NCBI RefSeq assembly: GCF_024198215.1
Contig: NZ_JAKCFA010000046.1
Location: 1-46,551 of the forward strand
DNA: 46,551 nt
Origin: Myxococcus qinghaiensis
GTDB taxonomy: Bacteria; Myxococcota; Myxococcia; Myxococcales; Myxococcaceae
Direction of reading: 5' to 3'
The first letter of the stretch is position 1. Every line of letters begins with the position of its first letter. The translations under genes were made by a program, and so were the position numbers. This document shows, piece after piece, positions 7,954 to 17,036 of this stretch. The notes under the pieces were generated by a model. That model was not told where the DNA came from, made no database searches, and saw nothing but the letters and a program-made list of their open reading frames with translations.

Positions 7954-9378
7954 TCAGGCGATGAGCTCGGAGAGCACGCCCTTGGTCAGGGCCGGGTCGC
8001 CGAAGTCGTCCAGGTTCCCTCCGGCCGCGTTCCTCAGCCCCACGGCGGTGCCAATCGTGTTCAGCATCCGGTTGTGGTTGGGATTGCCGCCGCCCGACGC
8101 CGCGACGTAGACGCCCTGCTTGAGGAAGCCATTGCAGCTCCCCGCCAGGACGAAGGGCACATCGCGAGCCGAGTGAGCCGGCCCGTTGCCCAAATCGTTG
8201 TACCAGACCGCCACGCCGTGCTCGAGGAGGCGCTTGCCGTCCGGCATCTGGTAGGCCGCCAGCCGGTCCAAGAGGTGCTTGAACGCGCTCGCGAACTGCA
8301 CGTCCACGTGGTGGTGCAGCAGGTCCGAGCCGGTGATGATGCCGCCGCTGGCGTCGTGCGACGTGCGACGGTGGGACACGTAATGGAAGTTCTCCATCAA
8401 CTGCCCCGTTTCCGGGTTGCGGTAGCGCGTGTCGCCGTCGTTGCCGTTGCCCACCTGGATGACGGCCGCGCGGTTGGTGCCGCACGCCATCGCCATGACC
8501 GCGATGTCCATGTGCAGCCTGGCGGTGGCGAGCACCTCGGTGCCGTCCGTGCTGTCGTAGCCGGGCGACTGCTGCTGGAGGAGGAGCTCCTGGTCCGCGC
8601 GCATGCGGCAGCTCAGGGCGACCTCCAGGTCCCGGACGTTGGACAGGTGCAGGTCCAGGCGCTCATGGTCTGACGCGCTCAGCTCGGGACGCTGCTGGAG
8701 CGCCTGGAGCTGGGCCTTCACCAAATCATTCACGCTGCGCTGCCGGACGAGGAGCTGCTCGCGAGCCTCGGGTGTCAGTCCCCCCGGGCCGCCAATCATC
8801 GTCTGGTACGCATTCCACGGGTCATGCAGCGCGGCCCGGCGCACGTTGCTGCTCCGGTAGGAGAGGCAGGGCCCCCCGAGCCAGCCGCCCCGCCGGCCCG
8901 CGTAGAAGACGAGCGAGTCACGCTGCTGCGGATTGAGCTCGCGGCCGATGCGGTGGTCGATGGACTCGCCTCCGGACTCGGAGCCGCCGCCCGCGCCCTC
9001 CACCACGGGGCCCCGCGCGGTCAGCCCCTGCATGGCGCCGCGGGCGTGGCCGTCCCCGTAGTTGTAGTCCTTCATGTTGACGTTGCGCACCAGGAGCAGG
9101 TGCGCGCGGTGGGCATCGAGCACGCCCACGGCCCGCCCGGCGATGCTCTCCGCGGTGAGCGCGCCCAGGGTGCGCGGCCAGAAGCGCTCCGGCTCCGCGC
9201 CGAGCTCCGACGTCGTCTGGGCCGAGGCGACGCCGTTGGCCTGCCGGAAGAAGATGGCGTACGGCCGCGCCCCCGAGTCCGCCGCGCGGGCGGTCCTCGG
9301 CAAAAGCCCTTCGAGAAACGGCAGGCTCAGCATCGTCCCGCCCAGGCCCTTCAACACCCACCGGCGACTCAGCTTCAT
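7954..9378 (-). CDS. DUF1552 (HXXSHH) family protein, twin-arginine exported, pair 1
   Basis: 474-aa protein. The start at 9378 has GGAGGAGC upstream and begins with a twin-arginine signal (SRRWVLKGLGG then a hydrophobic run ending RTARA), so it is predicted to be exported folded. The body is DUF1552, including a family-type motif read here as HYVSHR and a C-terminal GNGPAHSARDVPFVLAG segment. Its ATG overlaps the TGA of the upstream DUF1592 gene (ATGA), implying translational coupling. DUF1552 proteins are found next to DUF1592/DUF1588 cytochrome-like proteins in planctomycetes and myxobacteria, but no reaction is established. A second, diverged copy is at 13577-15178. Confidence 0.92.
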   Translation of the reverse strand: MKLSRRWVLKGLGGTMLSLPFLEGLLPRTARAADSGARPYAIFFRQANGVASAQTTSELGAEPERFWPRTLGALTAESIAGRAVGVLDAHRAHLLLVRNVNMKDYNYGDGHARGAMQGLTARGPVVEGAGGGSESGGESIDHRIGRELNPQQRDSLVFYAGRRGGWLGGPCLSYRSSNVRRAALHDPWNAYQTMIGGPGGLTPEAREQLLVRQRSVNDLVKAQLQALQQRPELSASDHERLDLHLSNVRDLEVALSCRMRADQELLLQQQSPGYDSTDGTEVLATARLHMDIAVMAMACGTNRAAVIQVGNGNDGDTRYRNPETGQLMENFHYVSHRRTSHDASGGIITGSDLLHHHVDVQFASAFKHLLDRLAAYQMPDGKRLLEHGVAVWYNDLGNGPAHSARDVPFVLAGSCNGFLKQGVYVAASGGGNPNHNRMLNTIGTAVGLRNAAGGNLDDFGDPALTKGVLSELIA

Positions 9379-11084
9379 GGCAGCTCCTCCGGGTGGCGAT
9401 TCACGAAGCCCTCGCTGGTGACGACCTCCACCACGAGGTCGACGATGGACAGGCTGCGCGCCTTCGACAGCTTTCCGAGCCGCTCCACCAGCGGCCCATC
9501 CTCGTGGGAGAACGGGCGCCCGTGGAGGTACTCCACCCAGTGCTGCGCGTAGCACGCATGCACCGACTCATTGGCCGCGAGCGCGTCCGCCAGGTCGAGC
9601 GCGTCGCGCACCGGCACCTTCTCTCCGTTGATGTTGGGAGTCGAGCTGGCGTCCACCGGGTGTCCGTTGTCCGTGGTGCGGTAGCCGCCGATGGCGTCGA
9701 AGTTCTCGAAGGGGAAGCCGAGCGGGTTGATGAGGTGCGAGTGGCAGCTGGCGCACGCAGACCCGGGCGCTTCGGTGTGCGAGGCGACGACCTCGCGATT
9801 GGTGCGGCCCTGGGGGGCGGGGAGCGGTGGGATGTTGGCCGGCGGCGCGCCAATCTTCCGGCAGATGATGCGCTCGGACACGAAGACGCCGCGGTGGATG
9901 GGGTCCGGGTCCACCGACGTCGCGTGCGCGGCCAGGAAGCCCACCTGGGTGAGCACGCCCTTGCGCTCGCGCGAGTCCAGCGTCACGGGGACGAAGTCGG
10001 CGGTGAACGCGCCACTCAGCCCGTAGACGCGCGCCAGCTCGTCGTTGACGAAGGTGGCCGGCGAGGTGAGCAGGTCGCTGTAGCCGCCCTTGCGGGAGAA
10101 GACGACGTCCTGGACGAAGAGGGTCGTCTCCCGGGCCGCGTGCTCCCCGAGGCGCTCAGTCACCTGTGGATAGCGCGTGAGGGAGGGCCGGATGGCGGCA
10201 TAGCGGGGCACGTCGAAGAGGGTGCGGTGGAAGGCCTCCACCACCTTGTTCGAGCGCGCGTCCTGGAGCATGCGCCGCGCCTGCGTGGCGACGCCCTCGC
10301 GGGAGTGCAGGGTGCCCTCGCTCGCGGCGGCGAACAGGGCGTCGTCCGGCATGGCGCTCCAGAGGCCGTAGCTCAGCCGCGAAGCCACTTCGTAGTCGTC
10401 GAGCGGCACCCGGTCCTGCACGGCCTGGGTGCTCTGCTCCACGCGGTAGAGGAAGTGGGGCGACTGGAGGAAGGCTTCAATCACCAGCCGGATGCCCCCC
10501 TCGAAGGCCGCCATGTCCGCGTAGGCCTGGGGCCCCTTGCGGTACAGCGCGAGGTAGCTCTCCACCTCTTCGGACGTCAGCGGGCGCCGGTGCGCGCGCA
10601 GGCCGAAGGACTCCACGAAGGCGCGGGCGCGCGCTTCGCCGGTGGCGGACGACGGAGGCAGCAGGCGCGCGAGCTTCGTCGCGTCCGTCGTCACCTGGGT
10701 GGCGAGCTCCGCGGCGGCGCGCTGGTAGGCGCCCCAGAGGGCCTCGTCGACGGAGAGGGCGCGCGCGTCGTTGTCGAAGAGAAAGCCGCTCTGGGCGGGG
10801 TCCGCGCGGAAGGTGCCCGCCAGCGGGGTGGGCGGTGCGTCCAGCCTGAGCAGCTCCTGCACGCTGTTCGTCCACTGCACGTGCGTCAGGCGCGCCATCC
10901 GCACGGACGGGGCTGGCTTCTCGATGACGGTGGGCGTGCCGGGGCCGGGCCCTCCACCGGGGCCCTCCGGATTGGAGAGGGTTCCTTCGCAGCCAGCAGC
11001 CCCGCTCAAGACCAGCCCGAGCACCACCGGGCGCCACCACCGGGCCCGCTCCGCTGGCACTCGTGACAACCGTTGTGAACGCAT
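9375..11084 (-). CDS. DUF1587/1595/1592/1588/1585 lipoprotein with one c-type haem motif, pair 1
   Basis: 569-aa predicted lipoprotein: signal ending SGAAGC. Domain order fits the planctomycete 'PSD/PSCyt' family: DUF1587-like (MARLTHVQWTNSVQELL), DUF1595 (FGLRAHRRPLTSEEVESYL), DUF1592 (LSYGLWSAMPDDALFAAA), DUF1588 with CASCH near residue 443 followed by HLINPLGFPFENFDAIG, and DUF1585 at the C-terminus. CxxCH can attach one haem c. The start is uncertain: the frame is open to 11216, with other ATGs at 11105 and 11108. It is first in the pair and coupled to DUF1552. Likely a periplasmic or surface redox protein; substrate unknown. Confidence 0.9.
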   Translation of the reverse strand: MRSQRLSRVPAERARWWRPVVLGLVLSGAAGCEGTLSNPEGPGGGPGPGTPTVIEKPAPSVRMARLTHVQWTNSVQELLRLDAPPTPLAGTFRADPAQSGFLFDNDARALSVDEALWGAYQRAAAELATQVTTDATKLARLLPPSSATGEARARAFVESFGLRAHRRPLTSEEVESYLALYRKGPQAYADMAAFEGGIRLVIEAFLQSPHFLYRVEQSTQAVQDRVPLDDYEVASRLSYGLWSAMPDDALFAAASEGTLHSREGVATQARRMLQDARSNKVVEAFHRTLFDVPRYAAIRPSLTRYPQVTERLGEHAARETTLFVQDVVFSRKGGYSDLLTSPATFVNDELARVYGLSGAFTADFVPVTLDSRERKGVLTQVGFLAAHATSVDPDPIHRGVFVSERIICRKIGAPPANIPPLPAPQGRTNREVVASHTEAPGSACASCHSHLINPLGFPFENFDAIGGYRTTDNGHPVDASSTPNINGEKVPVRDALDLADALAANESVHACYAQHWVEYLHGRPFSHEDGPLVERLGKLSKARSLSIVDLVVEVVTSEGFVNRHPEELP

Positions 11085-11187
11085 CCTCGGCACGAGCGCC
11101 TCCATCATTGGGAGACATACCAATCGGATGGAATACGCGTTCCTGTCAATGTAGCCGCGACTCGCACGCGCATCGCTCAATGGCCGA

Positions 11188-11215
11188 TGACACGGATACT
11201 GAAAAACTCGTGTCA
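11188..11215. promoter_or_regulatory. Inverted repeat upstream of DUF1592/DUF1552 pair 1
   Basis: TGACACG (11188-11194) and CGTGTCA (11209-11215) form a 7-bp inverted repeat with a 14-nt AT-richer spacer, about 105-130 bp upstream of the DUF1592 start. It could be an operator in the promoter region of the pair. Weak evidence. Confidence 0.25.
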
Positions 11216-11293
11216 CGCGTGCATCCGCGTTGCATCAGCCCCGACTTTTGGTGCGGGCCTCGCGCAAAAGTGTGGAGGAGGCGCCACAGGCGT

Positions 11294-11308
11294 GGGGGAC
11301 AGACCCCC
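11294..11308 (-). terminator. Possible short terminator after the barrel protein gene
   Basis: GGGGG (11294-11298) and CCCCC (11304-11308) form a short G:C stem with a 5-nt loop, 15 bp downstream of the stop of the minus-strand gene at 11323-12675. Only 5 bp, so weakly supported. Confidence 0.3.
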
Positions 11309-11322
11309 TCAATGCGCCGGTG

Positions 11323-12675
11323 CTACAGCCGCAGATACACGCCGAGCTGACCGCTGAAGTACAGGTCCTTGGCGCCGCCGGCGAAGACCGGGGCTCCCTC
11401 CGCGGCGTCGGCGGTGAAGGAGTAGCTCCTCATTTCTCCGCCCACCCGCAGACCCAGCATGCGCGTCAGGGCGAACTCCACGGCGAGCTCGCCATCGAGT
11501 CCGGAGCCGCTCAGCTCCGGGAGGTAGTCGTCCGAGGACAGCTCGCCGCTGCTCAGCACGTGCTGGTAGCCCACGCGCGCGGCGATGGCCCATCGCTCGG
11601 TGAGCGCCTTGCGCAGGCCCAGCTCCACGTGCGCGAAGCGGTAGTCCACGTCGGGCAGGGAGAAGGTGCTCTCCGGCGGGAGTTCCACCGCGAAGGAGTG
11701 GGTGCCGTACAGCGCGCCCACGGAGACCTCCAGCCACCGCAGCGGCAGGCGGAAGCGCAGGCCGCCCTCCAGGAGCTGCGCGGTGGTGCCGTAGCTGGAG
11801 CCATCCGGGAGCCGCGTGGACAGCCCGAAGGCGCGTGAGCCCCGCGCCACGATGCCCAGGTTGTGCACCATCCCATCCGTGAAGTGGGAGAGCGGGAAGT
11901 AGCTCACCGCGAGGCTCGCCGCCGCGGCGCTGTTGAGGCTGTAGTCGGGCAGCTCGCTGGCGTTGTTGCCCGAGAAGTTGAAGCGGCGGAACAGCCCCTG
12001 TCCGGACAGCAGCGCCTCCAGGATGGGGCCGTCCAGGTCGCGAGGGCCGTCGGCCTTCGGCTCGGGCTTCACCGCCGGCTCCTCCTTCTTCACGGTGGGC
12101 GGGGGAGGCTTCACCACCGCCGGGCGCGGTGCCTCCGCGATGGGGGCCGGGGGCGCGACCTCCGGCTCGGAGACAGGCGTCGGGGGCGTGACGGCGGGCG
12201 GGAGGCGCTGCTCCGGGCCCGCCTTCAGGGCCGCGCCCAGCTTGGGCTCGAGCTCGCGCCGCACGTCGGGGAAGGCGCGGTTGGTGCGGACGTCCCAGCG
12301 CTCCTCCGCGAGGAGGGTGCCGTCCTTGCCGGAGTAGGCGCGGACCTCCACGTCCCAGCGCTTCGTCCCCTTCACCGAGGCGAAAATCAGCACGTCCGCG
12401 CCGAGCTTCTTCGCCAGCGCCTGCCGCTGCTCATCCGTCTTCGGACCGCCGCGGATGAGCTTCACCTGGGCATCCACCTTCTTCGCGGGCAGCACCTCTC
12501 GCCCGCGTCCCTTCTTGCCCAGCTCCTGCGTCAGCACCCTGCGCAGCGCGTCCGCCTGGGGGCCCGCCGGGCGCAGCACCGCCACCTGGGTCTTCTTCGC
12601 CTGCGCCGCTTCGGCCGGGCGGTACGACACGACCAGCGCCAGCACCAGCACCGTCCATCCCGCGATGCGGCTCAC
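11323..12675 (-). CDS. Predicted periplasmic/outer-membrane protein: N-terminal domain, Pro-rich linker, beta-barrel-like C-terminus
   Basis: 450 aa with a signal peptide cleaved near SYRPAEA. Residues 25-150 form an alpha/beta domain resembling TolB-N or CsgG-like modules (TQVAVLRPAGPQADALRRVL ... LGADVLIFASVKG). Residues 155-215 are a Pro/Glu/Lys-rich linker, and residues 225-450 alternate short amphipathic strands and end in the aromatic/hydrophobic strand GQLGVYLRL typical of outer-membrane barrels. Same strand as, and upstream of, the DUF1592/DUF1552 pair 1, separated by a promoter-sized gap. The protein at 17037-17960 has the same layout beside pair 2. No enzymatic motif is visible. Function unknown. 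Confidence 0.75.
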   Translation of the reverse strand: MSRIAGWTVLVLALVVSYRPAEAAQAKKTQVAVLRPAGPQADALRRVLTQELGKKGRGREVLPAKKVDAQVKLIRGGPKTDEQRQALAKKLGADVLIFASVKGTKRWDVEVRAYSGKDGTLLAEERWDVRTNRAFPDVRRELEPKLGAALKAGPEQRLPPAVTPPTPVSEPEVAPPAPIAEAPRPAVVKPPPPTVKKEEPAVKPEPKADGPRDLDGPILEALLSGQGLFRRFNFSGNNASELPDYSLNSAAAASLAVSYFPLSHFTDGMVHNLGIVARGSRAFGLSTRLPDGSSYGTTAQLLEGGLRFRLPLRWLEVSVGALYGTHSFAVELPPESTFSLPDVDYRFAHVELGLRKALTERWAIAARVGYQHVLSSGELSSDDYLPELSGSGLDGELAVEFALTRMLGLRVGGEMRSYSFTADAAEGAPVFAGGAKDLYFSGQLGVYLRL

Positions 12676-12816
12676 AGGGCCACCTCCTTGGAGCGGATAG
12701 ACGAGGTGGACGCGGCGGGGAGGACAGAGACGAAGGGGCGGGAACGCATGGGTGCTCGGCTTCCAGTGACGAGACGGGGGGCTGCCTCAGCCCAAAGCAA
12801 TCGCGGGGCCAACATC

Positions 12817-12977
12817 CCGGAGCTTATCTCGGCAGGAGCGCGTGGAACCAGGAGATGATGCCCACCGCGAGGCGCGGCATTCCCAGAGAGGTGTCCTCGC
12901 GCTTCTCCCATCCCACCAGCAGACGACGGAAGCGGTTCAGCCAGGAGTGCCCGCGCTCCTACCGAGATAAGCTCCGG
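12817..12977 (-). mobile_element. 161-bp IS5-family relic: both terminal inverted repeats plus transposase C-terminus
   Basis: 26-bp inverted repeats at 12817-12842 and 12952-12977 match in 25 of 26 positions. Between them the minus strand encodes the end of an IS5-type DDE transposase: (SWLNRFRRLLVGWEKRED...) ending HALLPR and stopping with TAA inside the left repeat (codons about 12958-12824). Everything else of the transposase is gone, so this is a MITE-like internal-deletion derivative. No target-site duplication is clear. It accounts for most of the 360-bp gene-free gap at 12676-13035. Confidence 0.8.
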
Positions 12978-13035
12978 TGACGACCTGCCGAGTCTGCCTA
13001 TTCTCTCAAGGGGAACCACACGAAAGGCGGGAGAC

Positions 13036-13548
13036 ATGGTTCATCAAAACGAGTGGCGTCACCGCTTTCCGATACCGCCCCATGGAGCCAGTTGCCTCGT
13101 GGGTGGCCTCCCCGTGTCGGTGGATGCCTTGCGAGTGCGCACCATGAACTTCAACCAACCCTGGCGCACTCCAGGAATCACCGAGGTGCGCTACGAAGTC
13201 ATCTTGCCTGGGAAATATGCAGTGGCGCTGCTCGAACGCGATTGGTCCGAGTGGGTGAGCGACTACCAGCGGTTTCCCGCGCCGGATGACCCGCTGGACC
13301 AGTCGCTGCGTGCCCTCGAATGGCCCGAGCCAGCTCGGGCACTCGCTGACGCGGTCGCGGCTCCGCGGGTGCTTGCCTTCTTCGCCCACGAGTTGCTGCT
13401 CCGCTGGTTCGACGATGGCCTCCCAGCAGGTCCCGGCTTCGTGCTCAACTCCGTTGAAGAGACACGCATGGCCGGCACAGACGTGTACCTCGCGGGCCAT
13501 GCACGACCGCACGACCCTCGTGTGTCCTATGCCTACCAGGATGGCTGA
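13036..13548 (+). CDS. Hypothetical protein, 170 aa
   Basis: No family recognised. The protein has no signal peptide or transmembrane segment and looks globular and cytoplasmic: mixed alpha/beta with tryptophans (WRHRF, NQPWRTPGITEVRYEV, LLERDWSEWVSDYQ) and an internal helix rich in Ala/Leu (about 100-130). The ATG at 13036 is well placed after GGCGGGAG. Codon usage matches the neighbours. It lies just after the IS5 relic and is convergent with DUF1552 pair 2, 28 bp away. Function cannot be inferred. Confidence 0.75.
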   Translation: MVHQNEWRHRFPIPPHGASCLVGGLPVSVDALRVRTMNFNQPWRTPGITEVRYEVILPGKYAVALLERDWSEWVSDYQRFPAPDDPLDQSLRALEWPEPARALADAVAAPRVLAFFAHELLLRWFDDGLPAGPGFVLNSVEETRMAGTDVYLAGHARPHDPRVSYAYQDG

Positions 13549-13576
13549 ACCCTCTCCGCCAAGGTGAGTGAGACCA

Positions 13577-15178
13577 TCAGAGGAATGGCAGCTTCTCTCC
13601 GGCCTTCTGCCACATCGACGCCGGATAGGCCTGCGCCGAGGTGAAGCCCTTGTTCGTGAAGAAATACTCGTAGGTCGACTGGTACGACGCCTTCCAGCCG
13701 TAGCCGGGGTGGTCGGGTTCGCTCCATTCGGCCTGCGGAATGCCCATCGCCTGGAGCGCCGTGCCGAGCCACTGGTTGTAGACGAGCCCCGCCCACAAGA
13801 AGTTGCCCTCGCTGCCCGTGCTTGAGTCGCCGCTCACCTTGCGCGTGATGTTCCGGTAGTCGCAGTAGTTGCCCGTCTTGAGGGCGCCGCCCGCGCTCCC
13901 GGCCGTCACCACCGGGACGGAGAATGAGAAGTGGGGCGTGTTGCCGTTCTCCTGCCCCCACGCGAGCAGCGAATCATCCAGCAGGGTTCCCCCCGCGCCG
14001 TTCGAGAACCGCTCGAAGCGAGAGACGAGGTCGAGGAACACTTGCGAGAAGAAGACCTGGTTGAACTGGACCACCAGGTCCTGGTTCGCCCCGGCCACGG
14101 TCGATGGATGAACAACGTTGTTGTGCCAGTCTTCCCCCTGGGGCGCGCGGGGGGTGAACGTCAAGTTCTGGTTGTTCTCGTCGATGCTGAGGGTGGCGAT
14201 GCGACAGACGCCGCAATTCATTGCCACGGCGAGCACCTCGTTGATGAGTCGGAAGTACTCGACATTCTTCACGGGGTCTCCCGCGAAGGAACCGGAGTTT
14301 CGCAGCGACAGGTTGTCGGTGGTGGGCCGAGGCGGCACCTGGCAGCCGGTGCTGGTGGTCTCCAGCCGGCGCTGCAGCTCCGCGACCGCGTCGATGTGCT
14401 GGTTCAGCCTCCCCCTGTCCTCGGCCGAGAGCCGACCGTTGCCGTTGCGCAGCCGCCGGTAGCTTTCGAGGACCTTGTCCACCACGGGAGCCCGGGTGGT
14501 GCCAGGGCTGACGCTGCCGGCCAGCAAGGTGTCGAAGAGGGCGAGCGAACTCTCGGTGCCGCTGATGGAGCTCGAGGCGACTCCAGAGGAGCGAACCCCG
14601 GGGGTGTTGTATCCCCAGCTGCCCGTCGAGGTGCCCGAGCCGGCGATGGCGACGCTTCGCTTCCGGACAGAGGCGACGCTCGGGTAGAAGGCCGGCGAGT
14701 AGGCCATCACCTGGTCGATGGTCGCTCGGGGTGAGCCGGGCCTCTGCTTGTCGAAGTCGTAGTAGCCCAGCGGGGCGCCGAAGTTGTGACCCATGTACAG
14801 GGGGAAATCGAGTCCCCGCAGGATGTTCATCTTCGAGACGAGCGTGGGCGTGAGCACGGACGACTTCGCCGTCAGCACCCGGCTGATGACCGCATCACCG
14901 TTCGCTTGGGCCGTCGCGGCCAGGTCTCCCCGCCGCACGTCGTGGTCCGCGTAGAACAGGGACTGTGTCAGCGCCGGGTCCCCCGGCCACATGCTCGCGC
15001 CAAAGATGGCACCGTGGGGGGTGCGGAAATGCACGAAGGACTTCGGGCGCTGGGCGGCCTGGGCCTTCGCTTCGCGGGGGCTCAAGAGCGATGGGAGCAG
15101 CGGCAACGCCAGCACGGCTCCGCCCGCGCCGCGCAGGAACATGCGGCGGTCCCATTGGAAGACAGGTGTGTTGCTCAT
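13577..15178 (-). CDS. DUF1552 family protein, twin-arginine exported, pair 2
   Basis: 533-aa paralogue of the protein at 7954-9378. The start at 15178 follows AGGAGC and gives a twin-arginine signal (DRRMFLRGAGG, then a hydrophobic stretch ending PREAKAQ). The DUF1552 body shows the conserved order seen in pair 1: the PHG-containing strand near the N-terminus, the SYRRLRNGNGRLSAEDRGRLNQHIDAVAEL helix, the MNCGVCRIATLSID segment, and a C-terminal LAWGQENGNTPHFSFSVPVV region. The HxxSHH-type motif is degenerate here. ATG overlaps the TGA of the upstream DUF1592 gene. Function unknown, presumably acting with its partner outside the cytoplasm. Confidence 0.92.
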   Translation of the reverse strand: MSNTPVFQWDRRMFLRGAGGAVLALPLLPSLLSPREAKAQAAQRPKSFVHFRTPHGAIFGASMWPGDPALTQSLFYADHDVRRGDLAATAQANGDAVISRVLTAKSSVLTPTLVSKMNILRGLDFPLYMGHNFGAPLGYYDFDKQRPGSPRATIDQVMAYSPAFYPSVASVRKRSVAIAGSGTSTGSWGYNTPGVRSSGVASSSISGTESSLALFDTLLAGSVSPGTTRAPVVDKVLESYRRLRNGNGRLSAEDRGRLNQHIDAVAELQRRLETTSTGCQVPPRPTTDNLSLRNSGSFAGDPVKNVEYFRLINEVLAVAMNCGVCRIATLSIDENNQNLTFTPRAPQGEDWHNNVVHPSTVAGANQDLVVQFNQVFFSQVFLDLVSRFERFSNGAGGTLLDDSLLAWGQENGNTPHFSFSVPVVTAGSAGGALKTGNYCDYRNITRKVSGDSSTGSEGNFLWAGLVYNQWLGTALQAMGIPQAEWSEPDHPGYGWKASYQSTYEYFFTNKGFTSAQAYPASMWQKAGEKLPFL

Positions 15179-16959
15179 TGGAAGCTCCTCTGCTTGAACG
15201 TGGGATGCTGGGCGACGGTCTTCAGCAGGTCGGCCATCGGTGCGCCGCTGCGCGCGACCGACTCCATCTCTGAAAGAAGGCACCCATCGCGGGAAGTGGA
15301 CTCCACGCGAGCGTGCGCGAAGCGGAAGTAGTGTTGCGCGACGCAGGACTCGAAGAGCTGGCTGTCATCGAGCATCCGCGACAGCTCCGCGGCGCTGGAG
15401 ATGACGCGTTGCTCGGAGTCGTAGAGCCACACGTCCGCCGAGGTGTCCACGGGGGGCGTGGCCGTCTCGTGGCCCTGCGGGTTGAACAGCCGCTCCACGC
15501 CGCGCTCCCGTCCGAGCGCGTCGAATCCTTCCAGCACGAAGCCCGGCGGATTGATGGTGTTGTTATGACATCCCCCGCAGCTGCCTCCGGAGGTGAGCTG
15601 GGTCACCACCTGTCGTGTCGTCATGCGCTCCGTCGGCGCGGGAGGCCTGTCGCTGGCATTGGGCGGAGGGGCCCCGACTTGCTGGCAGAGCAGTGCGTTT
15701 CGCACCAGGTAACCCCTGTGGATGGGACGCGTCGACGCGGTTCCCGTGGCCAGCAACGCCGCGCGGGTCAGCAGGCCGCCGCGGTTCTGGGACGGGATGA
15801 CCGGCGCCGGACCGGAGCCATTCCAGACGGGGACACCGTAGATGGCGGCCAGGAAGGGGTCCGCCGTGTAGGACCTCCGGTCATGAAGGAAATCGCTCAC
15901 CGAGCCACCGGACACGAGGGTGTTCCAGGCGGAGAGTTGGACGTCCTCGAACATCGCGGTGCGCGTGGTGTCCATGGGCATCCGCGCTCCGACGAAGGCC
16001 TGGTAGACCGGGTCGTTGCGGAGCGCCTCCAGCGACGGCAGCTCCTCGAGCCGCAGCCACTCGCTGACGAACTCGTCCAGCGAGCCTCGCAGCTGGGGGT
16101 TCTTCATCATCCGCTCAAGCTGGACGCTGAAGCCGCTCTCGGTCAGGAGCGAGCCATCTGCCGCGGCGGCCCAGAGCAAGTCGTCCGGAGGCGCCTGCCA
16201 GAGCTGGTAGGACAGCTTCGCGGCCAGCTCGAACGCGGAGAGGGGGCTCACCGGCTGGCCGGCGGCGGTGCCATGTTCGACGCGGTAGAGGAACCAGGGC
16301 GAGTTCAGGACGGTGGTGATGACGTCCGCCACCGCCGCCCTGTTCACGGGAGTGGCCCCGGCGATGTCGGCGAAGGCGGTGACCTCCGCCGTCGGCAGCG
16401 GATAGCGCAGGACGCGAGAGCCCCATTCACGGATGAAGGTCTCCAGGCAGGCGCGGTCGTTGGCGGTCTGGCTGTCGCTCGCGCAGCTTCCCAGGAGCGC
16501 GTTGCGGCGCGCGTCGGTGCTGGTGAGCTCCTGGGCCACGGCCTTGCCCAGGTCATACATGACGTCTATCTGGGTCTGCTGGATGGATTGGTCCAGCCGG
16601 CTGAAGCCACCCTTCAAGTCACCGGGCGCGGGAGTGCGCTGGTCCGTGGGGTAGCGGGCAAGGAGGGGTGTGAGGTTCGCCCAGACGGCGTCGGCCTCGT
16701 TCGTCAGCGCACGGGCAATGGTGAAGCGAAGCGAGTTCATCAGCTGTGTCCGGGACAGCCGGGGAAACGGAAGGTCCGAGGGGACGGCGCTCGCGTCGCA
16801 GGAGAACTTCGCTGGCGCCGGACGGACGGAATCGGACGTGGCCGGCGGAGGCGGATCGGGTTCGTTTCCGCCGGGGTGATGGGTGTGCTCGGCGGAGCCT
16901 TCACAGGCGACCACGCCAGCGCAAAGAAGCAGGATGCCCACGGAGCGAGGAAGCGTCAT
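15175..16959 (-). CDS. DUF1592/1588/1585 lipoprotein with one c-type haem motif, pair 2
   Basis: 594 aa. The start at 16959 follows AGGGAC and gives a lipoprotein signal ending VVAC. The open frame extends to 17541, but that part is antisense to the next gene and lacks family similarity. Domain order parallels pair 1: a DUF1587-like N-terminus (LSRTQLMNSLRF), DUF1595 (WGSRVLRYPLPTAEV), DUF1592 (AAKLSYQLWQAPPDDLLWAAA), DUF1588 with CGGCH near residue 456 followed by NTINPPGFVLEGFDALG, and DUF1585 at the C-terminus. Only 77 bp separate its start from the divergent barrel-protein/sigma operon, suggesting shared control. Confidence 0.9.
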   Translation of the reverse strand: MTLPRSVGILLLCAGVVACEGSAEHTHHPGGNEPDPPPPATSDSVRPAPAKFSCDASAVPSDLPFPRLSRTQLMNSLRFTIARALTNEADAVWANLTPLLARYPTDQRTPAPGDLKGGFSRLDQSIQQTQIDVMYDLGKAVAQELTSTDARRNALLGSCASDSQTANDRACLETFIREWGSRVLRYPLPTAEVTAFADIAGATPVNRAAVADVITTVLNSPWFLYRVEHGTAAGQPVSPLSAFELAAKLSYQLWQAPPDDLLWAAAADGSLLTESGFSVQLERMMKNPQLRGSLDEFVSEWLRLEELPSLEALRNDPVYQAFVGARMPMDTTRTAMFEDVQLSAWNTLVSGGSVSDFLHDRRSYTADPFLAAIYGVPVWNGSGPAPVIPSQNRGGLLTRAALLATGTASTRPIHRGYLVRNALLCQQVGAPPPNASDRPPAPTERMTTRQVVTQLTSGGSCGGCHNNTINPPGFVLEGFDALGRERGVERLFNPQGHETATPPVDTSADVWLYDSEQRVISSAAELSRMLDDSQLFESCVAQHYFRFAHARVESTSRDGCLLSEMESVARSGAPMADLLKTVAQHPTFKQRSFQ

Positions 16960-17036
16960 GTCCCTGGCTACGCGCGGGGCCGAAAATACTTTCCTGCCCG
17001 GTGGGCCACGGGCGACGGTACTCTCGCCATCACCGC

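Noticed and set aside
9393..11066. 557-aa open frame on the plus strand
   Set aside because: Antisense to the DUF1592 gene of pair 1, with no domain and no ribosome-binding site. The same holds for 15313-17076 against pair 2.
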